64,000 nucleotides of DNA. It comes from Geobacter sp. DSM 9736. Lineage in GTDB: Bacteria; Desulfobacterota; Desulfuromonadia; Geobacterales; Geobacteraceae. Under the pieces are notes generated by a model, which was given only the letters and a program-made list of their open reading frames with translations, did no database searches and was not told the origin of the DNA. Each line of letters starts with the position of its first letter. Position 1 is the stretch's first letter. The stretch is from the NCBI RefSeq assembly GCF_900187405.1, contig NZ_LT896716.1, forward strand, positions 1,612,001 to 1,676,000. The letters run 5' to 3'. A program made the translations under genes and the position numbers. This document shows positions 36,131-45,278 of this stretch, piece by piece.

Positions 36131-36240
36131 GCTCCGGGTCCGGATGCGGTGTGCGCCCCAAGGGGTGCCTTAAGCATCTTCCCGGACTATGCTTGACGAT
36201 GGGTCAGCATCTCTCGCCGGCACTACGGAAACCCCGGAGC
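36131..36240. ncRNA. Candidate structured RNA element (about 110 nt)
   Basis: The ends pair as a long-range stem, GCTCCGGG-T (36131-36139) with A-CCCCGGAGC (36231-36240). Inside are a second-level pairing GATGC (36143-36147) with GCATC (36207-36211), a tight hairpin GCGCCC-CAAG-GGGTGC-type (36053 offset: 36153-36168), and a hairpin AAGCAT (36172-36177) with ATGCTT (36189-36194). I do not recognise a known RNA family and cannot tell the strand. It stands 50 bp from a terminator. Evidence is by-eye base pairing only. Confidence 0.35.
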
Positions 36241-36291
36241 ATGCGGATTGATGCCGCACATCCTCCCTACCTCGCAGCATCAATTCAAAAA

Positions 36292-36324
36292 GCCCGAAGG
36301 CTCATTTGCCTTCGGGCTTTCTTT
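36292..36324 (-). terminator. Rho-independent terminator, bidirectional
   Basis: A perfect 10-bp stem (36292-36301 with 36308-36317), 6-nt loop, with T-rich tails on both strands. It terminates the DUF4124 gene on the minus strand and could stop rightward transcripts. Confidence 0.85.
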
Positions 36325-36351
36325 ATTGCCGAACATCAGCAAGGACTGGTG

Positions 36352-36927
36352 TTATCGGCGCAGGTCCTCGGGAACCCTCACTTTGGTAGCTGCCGCATCG
36401 AGAAGATCCAGCTTTCCCCTGAGGCCGAGCACCTGTTTTTCGATGTTCCTGATGGAATGTTGCAATGTCAGGTACTCCCGGCGCGACATTCTCCCCGAAT
36501 CCGCGAGTTGCTTCCGGGTATCGGTCAGCAGGGATTCAGCAGCCTTGAGATCAGTCCGGATCGAAACGAACTCGTTTCTCCAGGCGGCTCCCTCACGGTC
36601 GCCGAAGACTTTTTTCTCTTCCTGCCGCAAAGCAGGCACCTGCTCATGGCTTTCAGACTGAGGCAGCGGCGCACCGGCATCGGAAGAGGCAAGCACTGGA
36701 GAAGCCGGAGGCGAAACATATCCCACTCCAAAAGTTTTCGCCCTTTTCCTGTACTTGGCAGGTATGCGCCCCGGGTCCTCCGTAAAATTGATGGTCCCAT
36801 GGTCGTCCACCCACCGGTATGTCTCTGCGCATGCCGAACCAGCCCAGAGAAGAGCCGCTGCGACCACTGCAAATCTGAACGCCCTTCCGAACCTTGCGTT
36901 TGAATCCGCCGCTACCCCGGAGGCCAT
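36352..36927 (-). CDS. DUF4124-domain envelope protein
   Basis: A 191-residue protein with a signal peptide (hydrophobic about 18-33, GSACA cleavage) followed by a DUF4124 domain (TYRWVDDHGTINFTEDPGRIP, about 37-57). The rest is a charged helical, probably coiled-coil tail. DUF4124 proteins are periplasmic with unclear function. The start overlaps the HIT gene stop by 16 nt, so they are co-transcribed. Confidence 0.82.
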   Translation of the reverse strand: MASGVAADSNARFGRAFRFAVVAAALLWAGSACAETYRWVDDHGTINFTEDPGRIPAKYRKRAKTFGVGYVSPPASPVLASSDAGAPLPQSESHEQVPALRQEEKKVFGDREGAAWRNEFVSIRTDLKAAESLLTDTRKQLADSGRMSRREYLTLQHSIRNIEKQVLGLRGKLDLLDAAATKVRVPEDLRR

Positions 36928-37256
36928 TGAAGGCTCCTTCCTCCAAGCAGGTGGAAGTGGATGTGGAATACTGACTGTCCCGCCCCGGCATTGTTGTTGT
37001 TGACGATCCTGAAGCCCTCTTCGGCAACACCCTTCTCCCTGGCCAGACGTGCCGCAACCGTAAAAACCCGTCCGATAAGCCCTTCATGCTCTTGGCGCAT
37101 ATCGAGCGAGTTCACTATGTGCTGCCGGGGAATCACCAGCAGATGAACCGGCGCAACCGGGGAGATATCCTCGATCGCAATGACCAGATCGTCTTCGTAT
37201 ACTTTCTTTGCCGGGATCTCACCGCTAATTATCTTGCAGAAAATACAGTTGTCCAT
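36912..37256 (-). CDS. HIT-family nucleotide-binding hydrolase
   Basis: A 114-residue histidine-triad protein: CIFCKI near the N-terminus, HLLVIPRQHI, and the triad HIHFHLLGGR at the C-terminus. HinT-type enzymes hydrolyse AMP-linked phosphoramidates. GGAGGAG precedes the ATG. Confidence 0.95.
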   Translation of the reverse strand: MDNCIFCKIISGEIPAKKVYEDDLVIAIEDISPVAPVHLLVIPRQHIVNSLDMRQEHEGLIGRVFTVAARLAREKGVAEEGFRIVNNNNAGAGQSVFHIHFHLLGGRSLQWPPG

Positions 37257-37283
37257 TCGGCTCCTCCTTCAAAATTGTCGATG

Positions 37284-38033
37284 TTATTCACTACCGGCAC
37301 GCTGGAGCCAAATGAGGAACTCCCTGTTCCCCTTCGGTCCTAGAATGGGTGATTCCACGACACCCTTCACCTCCAACCCCAGCTCAACAGCCAGCTCCCG
37401 AACCTCTTCGATCACCCTGCGGTGCTGGGCGGAATCCCGGACGACTCCTCCCTTACCTACCTCGCCGCGTCCGACTTCGAACTGGGGCTTGATTAGGGCT
37501 ACGATACAGCCCTCGCCGCCGATCAGAGGAAGAAGTGCCGGAAGAATCTTGTTCAAGGAGATAAAAGAAGCATCCACCACCGCCATATCCGGGAGTTCGT
37601 GAAGCCGGTCGGGCGTCAGATATCGAATATTCGTCTTTTCGAGATTCACTACCCGCTGGTCCTGGCGAAGCTTCCATGCCAGCTGCCCGTAACCCACATC
37701 CACCGCATATACCTTACCCGCTCCCCGCTGCAACAGACAATCTGTAAAACCGCCGGTGGAAGCTCCGACATCGATGACTGTCCTTCCGGTAACGTCGAGC
37801 CTGAAGTCGTTGAGAGCCTTTTCAAGCTTCAACCCTCCCCTGCTGACGTAAGGGAGGATCTCCCCTTTTATCCTTATGTCCGCATCTGGTGCGACCGCAG
37901 CCCCCGCTTTTTCGGCACGGTGATCGTTTACGACGACGAGCCCAGCCATGATAAGCGCCCGTGCACGTTCGCGAGACTGAACCAGTCCTCGATCAACAAG
38001 CACCTTGTCTAGCCGCTGTTTTCCTATTGTCAT
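37284..38033 (-). CDS. tlyA: TlyA-family rRNA 2'-O-methyltransferase
   Basis: A 249-residue protein with an N-terminal S4 RNA-binding domain (RLDKVLVDRGLV...ARALIMAG) and an FtsJ-like methyltransferase domain (VIDVGASTGGFTDCLL, YAVDVGYGQLAW). TlyA enzymes 2'-O-methylate rRNA cytidines; the older hemolysin name is misleading. It lies 27 nt upstream of the HIT gene on the same strand. Confidence 0.93.
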   Translation of the reverse strand: MTIGKQRLDKVLVDRGLVQSRERARALIMAGLVVVNDHRAEKAGAAVAPDADIRIKGEILPYVSRGGLKLEKALNDFRLDVTGRTVIDVGASTGGFTDCLLQRGAGKVYAVDVGYGQLAWKLRQDQRVVNLEKTNIRYLTPDRLHELPDMAVVDASFISLNKILPALLPLIGGEGCIVALIKPQFEVGRGEVGKGGVVRDSAQHRRVIEEVRELAVELGLEVKGVVESPILGPKGNREFLIWLQRAGSE

Positions 38034-38245
38034 ATCGTATCCGGGTGTTGGGCCACCTGAGTCTGGCGATATTCATAGAGCTTACTGTCGCTGAGGAGCT
38101 GCAAGCGAACGATCAAACTTCAACCGCAGGGCAGTCATGACCTCATCGGCGCGCTATGGTAGCCCGAATGCCCATGCTAATCAAGATTTTCATAGTGGAG
38201 CAAACATTCAGAGGTCGCCGGCTTCGTCATCGCTTAACATCGCAG

Positions 38246-38274
38246 TTGACAGAATTCAGCTCCGAAATTAAAGT
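38246..38274 (+). promoter_or_regulatory. Sigma-70-type promoter for the S41 protease gene
   Basis: TTGACA (38246-38251) and TAAAGT (38269-38274) are 17 bp apart, about 60 nt before the ATG. The remaining sequence of the 300-bp gap to tlyA shows nothing else I can name. Confidence 0.6.
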
Positions 38275-38335
38275 GGGACATTTTCATTCTCATATCAGGG
38301 AAAATGCATAATCTGCGGAAGAGAGGCAATGGAGC

Positions 38336-39670
38336 ATGGCGGCGAAGGGTAGGAAAAAACTCCTTTTTGTTGTGGTTGTTGTATCGCTCGTGATTGCCGG
38401 CTTCGGTATCGGCCTTCGCCTGTGGCGCAGCGAACGGATCACACCGACTACCGACTACCTGAAGCTGCTGACCCAGGTAATGGCGTTCGTCAAGAAAAAC
38501 TACGTAGAGCCGGTGGAGGACAAGAAGCTGGTCGAGAGCGCCGTGACCGGAATGCTTGCTTCCCTCGATCCGCACAGTGCCTACCTTCCCCCCGACTCGT
38601 TCAAAGAGATGAAAGTCGAGATGTCGGGCTCCTTCGGCGGCCTCGGCATCGAGATCAGCATGAAAGACGGAAAACTTACCATCATTTCCCCCATCGAGGA
38701 TACCCCTGCTTTCCGGGCGGGGCTCAAACCGGGCGACCATATCTACCGGATCGACGGCAAGGATACTCATGGAATGAGCATCACGAAAGCAGTGAGCCTC
38801 ATGCGTGGAACAAAAGGAACGAAGGTCACCCTTACCATTGTAAGGGAAGGAGCGCCCAGGCCGCTCGTGGTCCCTCTCGTGCGTGACATCATCCTGGTGA
38901 AGAGCCTCAAATCACGATCACTGGAGCCGGGCTTCGGCTACATAAGGATCTCCCAATTCCAGGAACGGACAGGAGAGGACTTCGCAAAAGCGCTTGAAAC
39001 GTTACGGCAACAAAACGGTACTTTGCGGGGGCTGATCATAGACCTTCGCAACAATCCGGGAGGCCTTCTCGACCAGGCGGTGAAGGTAGCAGACAGATTC
39101 ATCGGGGAAGGGTTCAGCAACGGCGTTGTCGTCTACACGAAAGGACGGGAGAGCTATTCGCAGAACAGCCTCAGCGCCAATGTCGGAGAGAAGGAACCAT
39201 ACTATCCTATTGTAGTGCTTATCAACGGCGGCAGCGCCAGCGCCTCGGAAATCCTCGCCGGCGCTCTCCAGGACCACAAACGCGCCGTCATCATGGGAAC
39301 CCAGAGTTTCGGAAAAGGCTCCGTACAGTCGGTAATGCCGCTTCGAAACGGAGGTGCGCTGAAACTCACCACTGCCCGTTACTATACACCGAGCGGCCGC
39401 TCGATTCAGGCAAAAGGAATAGTTCCTGACGTTGTGGTAGCGCGCCTCGACCTCAAAAACGTTCAGAAGAAAGATGAACCGGACATACGCGAAAAGGACC
39501 TGAACAACCATATGTCCGAAGGAGCTGCAACTCCCGCTCCGCCCGCGGAGGAGGCGCCTGTAAAGAACCTCAAGAACCTGGAGCTGGGAAATGATTACCA
39601 GATGCTTCGAGCGCTGGAACTCCTCCACGGGCTCGACGCTATGAACCGCCTCAATCTGAAGAAGCAGTGA
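38336..39670 (+). CDS. ctpA: S41-family carboxy-terminal processing protease
   Basis: A 444-residue protein with an N-terminal membrane anchor (about 8-26), a PDZ domain (about 95-185, GGLGIEIS, IEDTPAFRAGLKPGD) and the S41 core with the catalytic Ser in GGSASASE (about 299-305) and Lys in SFGKGSVQ. It degrades or trims periplasmic proteins from their C-termini. It ends at a likely terminator. Confidence 0.95.
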   Translation: MAAKGRKKLLFVVVVVSLVIAGFGIGLRLWRSERITPTTDYLKLLTQVMAFVKKNYVEPVEDKKLVESAVTGMLASLDPHSAYLPPDSFKEMKVEMSGSFGGLGIEISMKDGKLTIISPIEDTPAFRAGLKPGDHIYRIDGKDTHGMSITKAVSLMRGTKGTKVTLTIVREGAPRPLVVPLVRDIILVKSLKSRSLEPGFGYIRISQFQERTGEDFAKALETLRQQNGTLRGLIIDLRNNPGGLLDQAVKVADRFIGEGFSNGVVVYTKGRESYSQNSLSANVGEKEPYYPIVVLINGGSASASEILAGALQDHKRAVIMGTQSFGKGSVQSVMPLRNGGALKLTTARYYTPSGRSIQAKGIVPDVVVARLDLKNVQKKDEPDIREKDLNNHMSEGAATPAPPAEEAPVKNLKNLELGNDYQMLRALELLHGLDAMNRLNLKKQ

Positions 39671-39752
39671 TCAGACAGTTCAACAACGTGTTCAGAAAAG
39701 AACCATCCTCCCATTGAATTACATTTTCAATCCGATGTGACACTTCCCCCGT

Positions 39753-39787
39753 ACGCCCCTGCAGTTGGGGCGTCTTCAACTTTTTCC
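39753..39787 (+). terminator. Terminator after the S41 protease gene
   Basis: ACGCCCC (39753-39759) pairs with GGGGCGT (39767-39773) and is followed by a T-rich CTTCAACTTTTT tail. Confidence 0.6.
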
Positions 39788-39864
39788 ATCAACAATACTG
39801 GTTGTTGGTATCGTCCTTGTAACAGGAAGTAAACAAACGCTACTTCCCGAGCACGAGGTCAATC

Positions 39865-40113
39865 ATGGCACAGAGATATCTTGACCCTTCCGAACATCAC
39901 CCACAATGCTCCTTTCGCCTTGTGTCGCTGGTACGGCGTCACTGCGGTCGGAAGACCACTACCTTCATGGCTGTAGCGATAGATGACAACATGGAAACCC
40001 TCAGGTTTTTCCAGGAAAATGTCCAAGAGGTCATCCATAACGTAAAACGGATGAAGGAACTGGAAGCAAACGAGCGCCATACGGCACATGCGAAGCGCGG
40101 GCTCCAGGAGTAG
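39865..40113 (+). CDS. Small protein of unknown function
   Basis: An 82-residue hydrophilic protein with a possible helical C-terminal half (EVIHNVKRMKELEANER). I recognise no family. The ribosome site GAGGTCAATC before the ATG and a perfect terminator right after it support a real single-gene unit. Confidence 0.6.
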   Translation: MAQRYLDPSEHHPQCSFRLVSLVRRHCGRKTTTFMAVAIDDNMETLRFFQENVQEVIHNVKRMKELEANERHTAHAKRGLQE

Positions 40114-40169
40114 ACCGCGCTATTAATAGGGGAAGGCCACCTCCTCCTTTCCCTATCTTTTTTTTGATG

Positions 40170-40200
40170 AAAGGCCGGGAAGATTTCCCGGCCTTTCTGT
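40170..40200 (+). terminator. Rho-independent terminator
   Basis: A perfect 12-bp stem (40170-40181 with 40185-40196), 3-nt loop, followed by CTGTTT; the upstream T8 run also serves the other direction. Confidence 0.8.
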
Positions 40201-40250
40201 TTATCCGGAAAACCTGGAACACTTTCTTTCCTCATGTTACAGTGAGCGCC

Positions 40251-41186
40251 ATGATCGCCCCGGCTCCCTCGGAAAATCACCCCCACTGCAACATTCTGGT
40301 CATTCTCGGCCCCACGGCCTCCGGTAAAACGAGGCTTGGTGTCCAACTGGCCCGCACTTTCAAAGGAGAGATCATCTCCGCTGATTCACGGCAGGTGTAT
40401 CGGGGTCTCGACCTGGGTGCGGGAAAGGACCTGGGAGAATATGGGGAGATTCCCTATCACCTCATCGACATTGTCGACCCGGGGACCGAGTTCAACGTCT
40501 TCGAGTTTCAACGCCGGTTCCTTGAGGCTTTCGAAAACATACGCGAAAGGGGCCTCCTGCCGGTACTTGTCGGAGGCAGCGGCCTCTACCTGGAAGCAGT
40601 CCTGAACGGCTACCGGATGGTGGAAGTCCCTGAAAACGAGAAGCTTCGGAGGGAACTGGCGGAACTTTCCATGGAAAAGCTCGCGGAGCGTCTGCGGAGC
40701 ACGGGTCAGCGTCTTCACAATACCACGGACCTCATCGACCGTGCACGGTTGGTTAGGGCCATAGAAATAGCGACACACGATCCGCACACCCTGCCCCGTT
40801 CCCTTGGACTTCACCCGATAACGTTCGGAATTCACTGGGATCGTGGTGTCCTGCGAGAACGCATCACCACTAGGCTTAGAGAACGAATGGCCGCCGGTCT
40901 CATCACGGAAGTGGAAACGCTTCTGGCTTCGGGGGTAAGCCATGAAACGCTTGACTTCCTCGGGCTTGAATACCGGTTCATAGCTCGTCATCTACGTGGA
41001 GAATTGAACAGGAACGACCTCTTCCAGAAACTGAACAGCGCTATCCATGACTTCGCGAAGCGCCAGGAAACCTGGTTCCGCCGCATGGAACGAAACGGCA
41101 CCGCCATCCACTGGCTTTCGGGAGGAGACGATCTGCTGGACCAGGCGCTGCAAGTCCTGCAAAGAATGGGGAACATAAATGCCTGA
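40251..41186 (+). CDS. miaA: tRNA dimethylallyltransferase
   Basis: A 311-residue MiaA: P-loop GPTASGKT (about 20-27), SADSRQVYRGLD, GGSGLYLEA and the C-terminal KRQETWFRR. It prenylates A37 of tRNAs reading UNN codons. The longer in-frame start at 40164 lies inside the preceding terminator, so the ATG at 40251 is chosen. The stop overlaps the next gene by 8 nt. Confidence 0.96.
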   Translation: MIAPAPSENHPHCNILVILGPTASGKTRLGVQLARTFKGEIISADSRQVYRGLDLGAGKDLGEYGEIPYHLIDIVDPGTEFNVFEFQRRFLEAFENIRERGLLPVLVGGSGLYLEAVLNGYRMVEVPENEKLRRELAELSMEKLAERLRSTGQRLHNTTDLIDRARLVRAIEIATHDPHTLPRSLGLHPITFGIHWDRGVLRERITTRLRERMAAGLITEVETLLASGVSHETLDFLGLEYRFIARHLRGELNRNDLFQKLNSAIHDFAKRQETWFRRMERNGTAIHWLSGGDDLLDQALQVLQRMGNINA

Positions 41187-42510
41187 AGCAGGTCGTGCAT
41201 CCAACGGCCACCGTCTGGAACGTTACCAGGCAACCCGCGGGATACGGGGCCCATGGAACCTGGAAGGCACTGCCGCCACCGGCTTTGACGGAGTGGTGGC
41301 TATCCCTGCCCTCGCGGAAAGCAAGTATCTTTTTGACACACTCTCATCACTCGCGGGGAACCCTCCCGATATACTTAACAGATTCCTTGTAATGGTTGTA
41401 GTCAACCATCGGGCCGATGCTCCCCTCGGCGACAGGGAAGATAACAGAATAACCCTGGAACGGCTGCGTAAAGGAGACCACGGGGGAATCCCGAATCTCG
41501 CGTGGGTGGACGCCTGCTGCAGGGGGAAAGAGCTTCCGGAAAAGCGCGGAGGAGTCGGGATGGCACGAAAACTCGGCTTCGACCTCGCCTTCTGCCGGCT
41601 CAACCTTGACCAGGACCCGATCCTAATCGCCCTGGATGGCGACACCATCGTCCGCCCCGATTATCTGCCGGCTGTCCTGGACCACTTCATGGCATCGCCC
41701 TACGGGGGCGCCGTCATCCCCTTTCGGCATCAGGAAACCGACATGCCGCAGCGACAACTGGCCATCCACCGATATGAGCTGTTCCTGCGCGCCTACGTTC
41801 TCGGGCTTTCCCTCGCCGGCTCCCCTTATGCCTTCCATACAGTCGGCAGCGCAATGGCATGCAGGCTATCCGCCTATCTTAAAGTAGGAGGCATGAACGT
41901 CCGTAATGCAGGGGAAGATTTCTATTTCCTCCAGCAGCTTTACAGGACAGCAGGAATATCAGAGGTCAAGGGCACGGTCGTCTACCCCTCCCCCCGCCCC
42001 TCCCATCGCGTCCCGTTCGGCACGGGACGCAGCGTTGCGCGTCTTCTGTCGGAAGAGCAGGATGCCGTCCGTTTCTACCCCGCACCCTGCTTCCGGATAC
42101 TGGCCGGGTGGCTGTCGCTGGTTGAAGGGCATCCGGATGCCCCGGGTGATCTCCTCATGAGACGTGCGGCGAAAATTTCCCCGGATTTGCCCCATTATCT
42201 CGATGGAATCGATTTTCCCGAGACTTGGAAGCGGCTGCAACGTAATCACCCGACTCAGCAATTTCTCCTGAATGCTTTTCACGGCTGGTTCGACGGGTTG
42301 CGGACAATGAAGCTCATACATTATCTCACAGCCGGCCCATTCCTCCGCTGCGAGCCGGAATGTGCACTTCCCGATCTGTTCCGATGGGCGGGCCTTCCCC
42401 CGGTCTCGGGTATACAGGACCAGCTTGCCATCCTGCGCAGCCACCAGCTGGGAAAGCTCGACGTTCCACTGGTACCACCTGTCATGGTCTGTAGCCATGT
42501 TTGCCCTTGA
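41179..42510 (+). CDS. Glycosyltransferase-like protein (GT2 fold)
   Basis: A 443-residue protein with a GT-A layout: an N-terminal VVAIPALAES strand, the nucleotide-sugar DxD-like ALDGDT (about 155), and NAGEDFYFLQQL (about 240), as in family 2 transferases. No membrane segment is obvious. Substrate unknown. It is coupled to miaA by an 8-nt overlap and is followed after 65 nt by the gspA-like gene. Confidence 0.75.
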   Translation: MPEAGRASNGHRLERYQATRGIRGPWNLEGTAATGFDGVVAIPALAESKYLFDTLSSLAGNPPDILNRFLVMVVVNHRADAPLGDREDNRITLERLRKGDHGGIPNLAWVDACCRGKELPEKRGGVGMARKLGFDLAFCRLNLDQDPILIALDGDTIVRPDYLPAVLDHFMASPYGGAVIPFRHQETDMPQRQLAIHRYELFLRAYVLGLSLAGSPYAFHTVGSAMACRLSAYLKVGGMNVRNAGEDFYFLQQLYRTAGISEVKGTVVYPSPRPSHRVPFGTGRSVARLLSEEQDAVRFYPAPCFRILAGWLSLVEGHPDAPGDLLMRRAAKISPDLPHYLDGIDFPETWKRLQRNHPTQQFLLNAFHGWFDGLRTMKLIHYLTAGPFLRCEPECALPDLFRWAGLPPVSGIQDQLAILRSHQLGKLDVPLVPPVMVCSHVCP

Positions 42511-42575
42511 GGAACGTCCCTGTTTGTGGAATAGTTAACCAGCGTCACCACTCAACCCTGGGAACGAAGCGAGCG

Positions 42576-44195
42576 ATGTATCAGGAATTTTACGGCTTCA
42601 AGGAAAAACCGTTCACCATTACCCCGAACCCGCGTTTTATCTTCCTCAGCAAGCATCACCGTGAAGCCTTTGCGCATCTGCTCTACGGTATAGATCAGCA
42701 TGCAGGATTCATCGGACTGATCGGCGAGGTAGGCTCGGGGAAGACGACGGTGCTGCGCGCGCTTCTGAACCAGCTCGCCGATGATCGTTACAGGACCGCC
42801 TTCATCTTCAATCCGTGCCTCTCCGCCCATGAGCTCCTACGCTCCATAAACAAGGAATACGGCATTCGGGGCGAGGGCTTGAGCATCGCTGAACTGCACG
42901 AGGAGCTCAACAGGTTTCTACTGACTGAAAATGCCGCTGGTCGGACTGTGGTGCTCGTAATCGACGAGGCCCAGAACCTGGAAAGCCAGGTCCTGGAGCA
43001 GATACGCCTGATCTCGAACCTCGAGACCGAAACCGACAAACTGATCCAGATCATTCTCGCAGGGCAACCCGAGCTTGGGTCCCTCCTGGAACAGCCCAGG
43101 CTGCGGCAGCTTGCCCAGCGAATCTCCGTAAGGTATCAGCTTCTCCCGATGGACCAGGAAGACACTGGAGCCTATATCGCTCACCGGCTGGAAGTTGCCG
43201 GTGGCTGGCGGGCGGCCGAATTCGCCCCCCGGGCGGTGAAACTCATCTATAACTACACCAAGGGATTGCCGCGCCTCATCAACATCGCATGCGACCGCGC
43301 CCTTCTCATCGGCTTCACCGAAGAGAGCAGGACGATCACCCCGGCTATTGCCGCCGAAGCGATCCGGGAGCTCACCCGGAGCAGCTCAGGTATGCGCCTG
43401 CCACGAGGCAGAAAGCTCGCGGGACTCCTGTTTCTCCTCCTCCTGACTGGTGCCGTGTGGTACGCCGGAACGCGAATCGAATCGGGCAAGGCATCCTCTT
43501 CCGAGCATGAGCGATCTCCTGCGGCTACAAGAGATGCAGCCCTGCCTGCATCCTTTGTTTCGGCGCAACAAGCAAAGTCGGAACAGTCGAGCGCGATAGC
43601 CGCATTCAACGTACTCGCTGCACTATGGCAGGCTCCCCCCGTCATCGGGTTCACCGGAGGCATCGACTCCAGGACTCTTGAAAAGCTGTCCGCGGAGCGA
43701 GGTTTGAGCGTCCTGTACTTTACGGGAAACATCGAGCGCCTCCTGAGTTACGACGCGCCGGCACTTCTGCAGGTTTCGGTGCCGGGACTAAAGGAAGGCC
43801 GCTTCGTTGCAGTTGCAGCACTTGGGAAGGGCATGGTGCGACTGGAAGGCACAGGAGGTCCCGTTACCGTAACAAAGGAGCAACTACAAAACCTGTGGAA
43901 GGGGCAGGCCTACCTGCTCTGGAAAAACGTCTCGGGAGTACCCCTTCTTCCTTCTGCCGGGACACGGAGCGGAGGAATCATGCGCCTCCAGGCGCTGCTT
44001 CGGAACGCAGGCGCCTACACCGGCCCCCATACAGGTGTGTACGACGCGCCTACCACTGCTGCCGTGAAGGCCTTTCAGAAAACGCAGGGGATAACGGTGG
44101 ACGGAAAAGCGGGAGCCGAAACACTTCTTTTCCTTCACCGCGCTGCGGGGTATCCTCAACCACGTCTGCAGAAGGGAGCACGCGAAACATCATGA
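42576..44195 (+). CDS. GspA/ExeA-type ATPase with peptidoglycan-binding domain
   Basis: The 539-residue protein has the ExeA N-terminus (MYQEFYGFKEKPF), a Walker A GEVGSGKTT and Walker B LVIDEAQN, a single membrane segment (about 278-296), and a C-terminal peptidoglycan-binding domain (about 470-525). ExeA with ExeB helps type II secretins assemble across the wall. The upstream frame to 42501 has no site; the ATG at 42576 is chosen. The stop overlaps gspB by four bases (ATGA). Confidence 0.92.
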   Translation: MYQEFYGFKEKPFTITPNPRFIFLSKHHREAFAHLLYGIDQHAGFIGLIGEVGSGKTTVLRALLNQLADDRYRTAFIFNPCLSAHELLRSINKEYGIRGEGLSIAELHEELNRFLLTENAAGRTVVLVIDEAQNLESQVLEQIRLISNLETETDKLIQIILAGQPELGSLLEQPRLRQLAQRISVRYQLLPMDQEDTGAYIAHRLEVAGGWRAAEFAPRAVKLIYNYTKGLPRLINIACDRALLIGFTEESRTITPAIAAEAIRELTRSSSGMRLPRGRKLAGLLFLLLLTGAVWYAGTRIESGKASSSEHERSPAATRDAALPASFVSAQQAKSEQSSAIAAFNVLAALWQAPPVIGFTGGIDSRTLEKLSAERGLSVLYFTGNIERLLSYDAPALLQVSVPGLKEGRFVAVAALGKGMVRLEGTGGPVTVTKEQLQNLWKGQAYLLWKNVSGVPLLPSAGTRSGGIMRLQALLRNAGAYTGPHTGVYDAPTTAAVKAFQKTQGITVDGKAGAETLLFLHRAAGYPQPRLQKGARETS

Positions 44196-44899
44196 GCTCC
44201 ATCCTCAAGGCTTTGAAGAAACTGGAACAGGAGAAATCGACCCGTAAACCGCACATGCCGGACCTTGCGGGAGCGGTCCTGAAAGGGGAACGCCCGGCAG
44301 GGCCCCGTCGATGGCTTATTCCCGTAGCCATGTCCATGGTTGCCGTAGCAGCTGCTGCCGTGACCTACTTCGTAATGAAACATATCCCGGCTCCACTCAC
44401 GCAGCCCGCGACCATCGCTGTTGCGGTGCCGTCTGCCGCGCCTTCTCCTGAGGCGGCAGGCGTACTGCATGCCGTTCCCGCTCCGCCGGATAAATCTCTG
44501 GCCGTTCCCCCGTTACCGGCAAAATCAGAGAAAGTACCTCCTCGTGCGGCCAAGGCAACGACACATCTCGTAACCGACTCTCTGAAAACGGGATTAAAGC
44601 CTGCAGCTCCGGAACCTTTTGCAACACGCCCCCGGGAAGGTGTCACCATGCAGGAGCCGGCGCAAACCATTTCGGTTGCAGCGACGCCACAGAAGAGTGA
44701 TGACTCCCCCAGCATCAGGATAAGCGGCATAGCCTGGCAGAAGGACAGCTCAAGCAGGTATGCCGTGGTAAATGGAAGGGCCGTGGGAGAAGGCGCCATT
44801 GTAGAAGGTGCGAAGGTAGAGGAGATATTGCCGGACAAGGTCCGCTTCTCCAGCGGAAGCGGAACGTTCGAGGTCCATCTCGGCCCGCCCGGCACTTAG
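44192..44899 (+). CDS. GspB-type secretion partner protein
   Basis: A 235-residue protein starting with the GspB-like MSSILKALKKLEQEK, a membrane helix (about 46-64), a Pro/Ala-rich linker and a C-terminal GspB domain (ISGIAWQKDSSSRYAVVNG). It is the expected partner of the GspA-like ATPase; no type II secretion core genes are in the window. The longer frame starting at 43895 is out of keeping with this N-terminus. Confidence 0.9.
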   Translation: MSSILKALKKLEQEKSTRKPHMPDLAGAVLKGERPAGPRRWLIPVAMSMVAVAAAAVTYFVMKHIPAPLTQPATIAVAVPSAAPSPEAAGVLHAVPAPPDKSLAVPPLPAKSEKVPPRAAKATTHLVTDSLKTGLKPAAPEPFATRPREGVTMQEPAQTISVAATPQKSDDSPSIRISGIAWQKDSSSRYAVVNGRAVGEGAIVEGAKVEEILPDKVRFSSGSGTFEVHLGPPGT

Positions 44900-44934
44900 A
44901 GGCGGTCAACTTTTCACACAACCTGCCCGCCGCC

Positions 44935-44963
44935 TTGACATCCCAGCTCGCAACACCTATTCT
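44935..44963 (+). promoter_or_regulatory. Promoter giving a possibly leaderless YkgJ transcript
   Basis: TTGACA (44935-44940) and TATTCT (44958-44963) are 17 bp apart. The next ATG, at 44970, sits where transcription should start, and no ribosome site lies before it. Confidence 0.5.
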
Positions 44964-44969
44964 CGACCG

Positions 44970-45278
44970 ATGGAAGATTTGCCGCAGAATGAACAGGCGT
45001 GGGAAGATCTCTGCAAGCGCTGCGGACGCTGCTGCTTCGAGAAGATAGAGGATGATACCGGCGCCATCTTCTTCACCTCCACTCCCTGCCGCTACCTTGA
45101 TGTCGTCACGCGGCACTGCAGAATTTACGACAAGCGGTTCGCCGTAAACCCGGAATGCGTCAAGCTCACCCCAGAACTGGCGGCCACCCTCCTTTGGCTT
45201 CACGACGGTTGCGGCTACCGGAACGGCCGCAAGAAGTGGAAGGGAAAAGGGAAGCGTAACCGGAAGGAGAAAAGATGA
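44970..45278 (+). CDS. YkgJ-family cysteine-cluster protein
   Basis: A 102-residue protein with the Zn/Fe-cluster pattern CKRCGRCC (about 15-22) and later Cys residues in TPCRYL, RHCRIYD and NPEC. The tail is Lys/Arg-rich. Function of the family is unsettled. It overlaps the next gene by four bases (ATGA). Confidence 0.88.
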   Translation: MEDLPQNEQAWEDLCKRCGRCCFEKIEDDTGAIFFTSTPCRYLDVVTRHCRIYDKRFAVNPECVKLTPELAATLLWLHDGCGYRNGRKKWKGKGKRNRKEKR

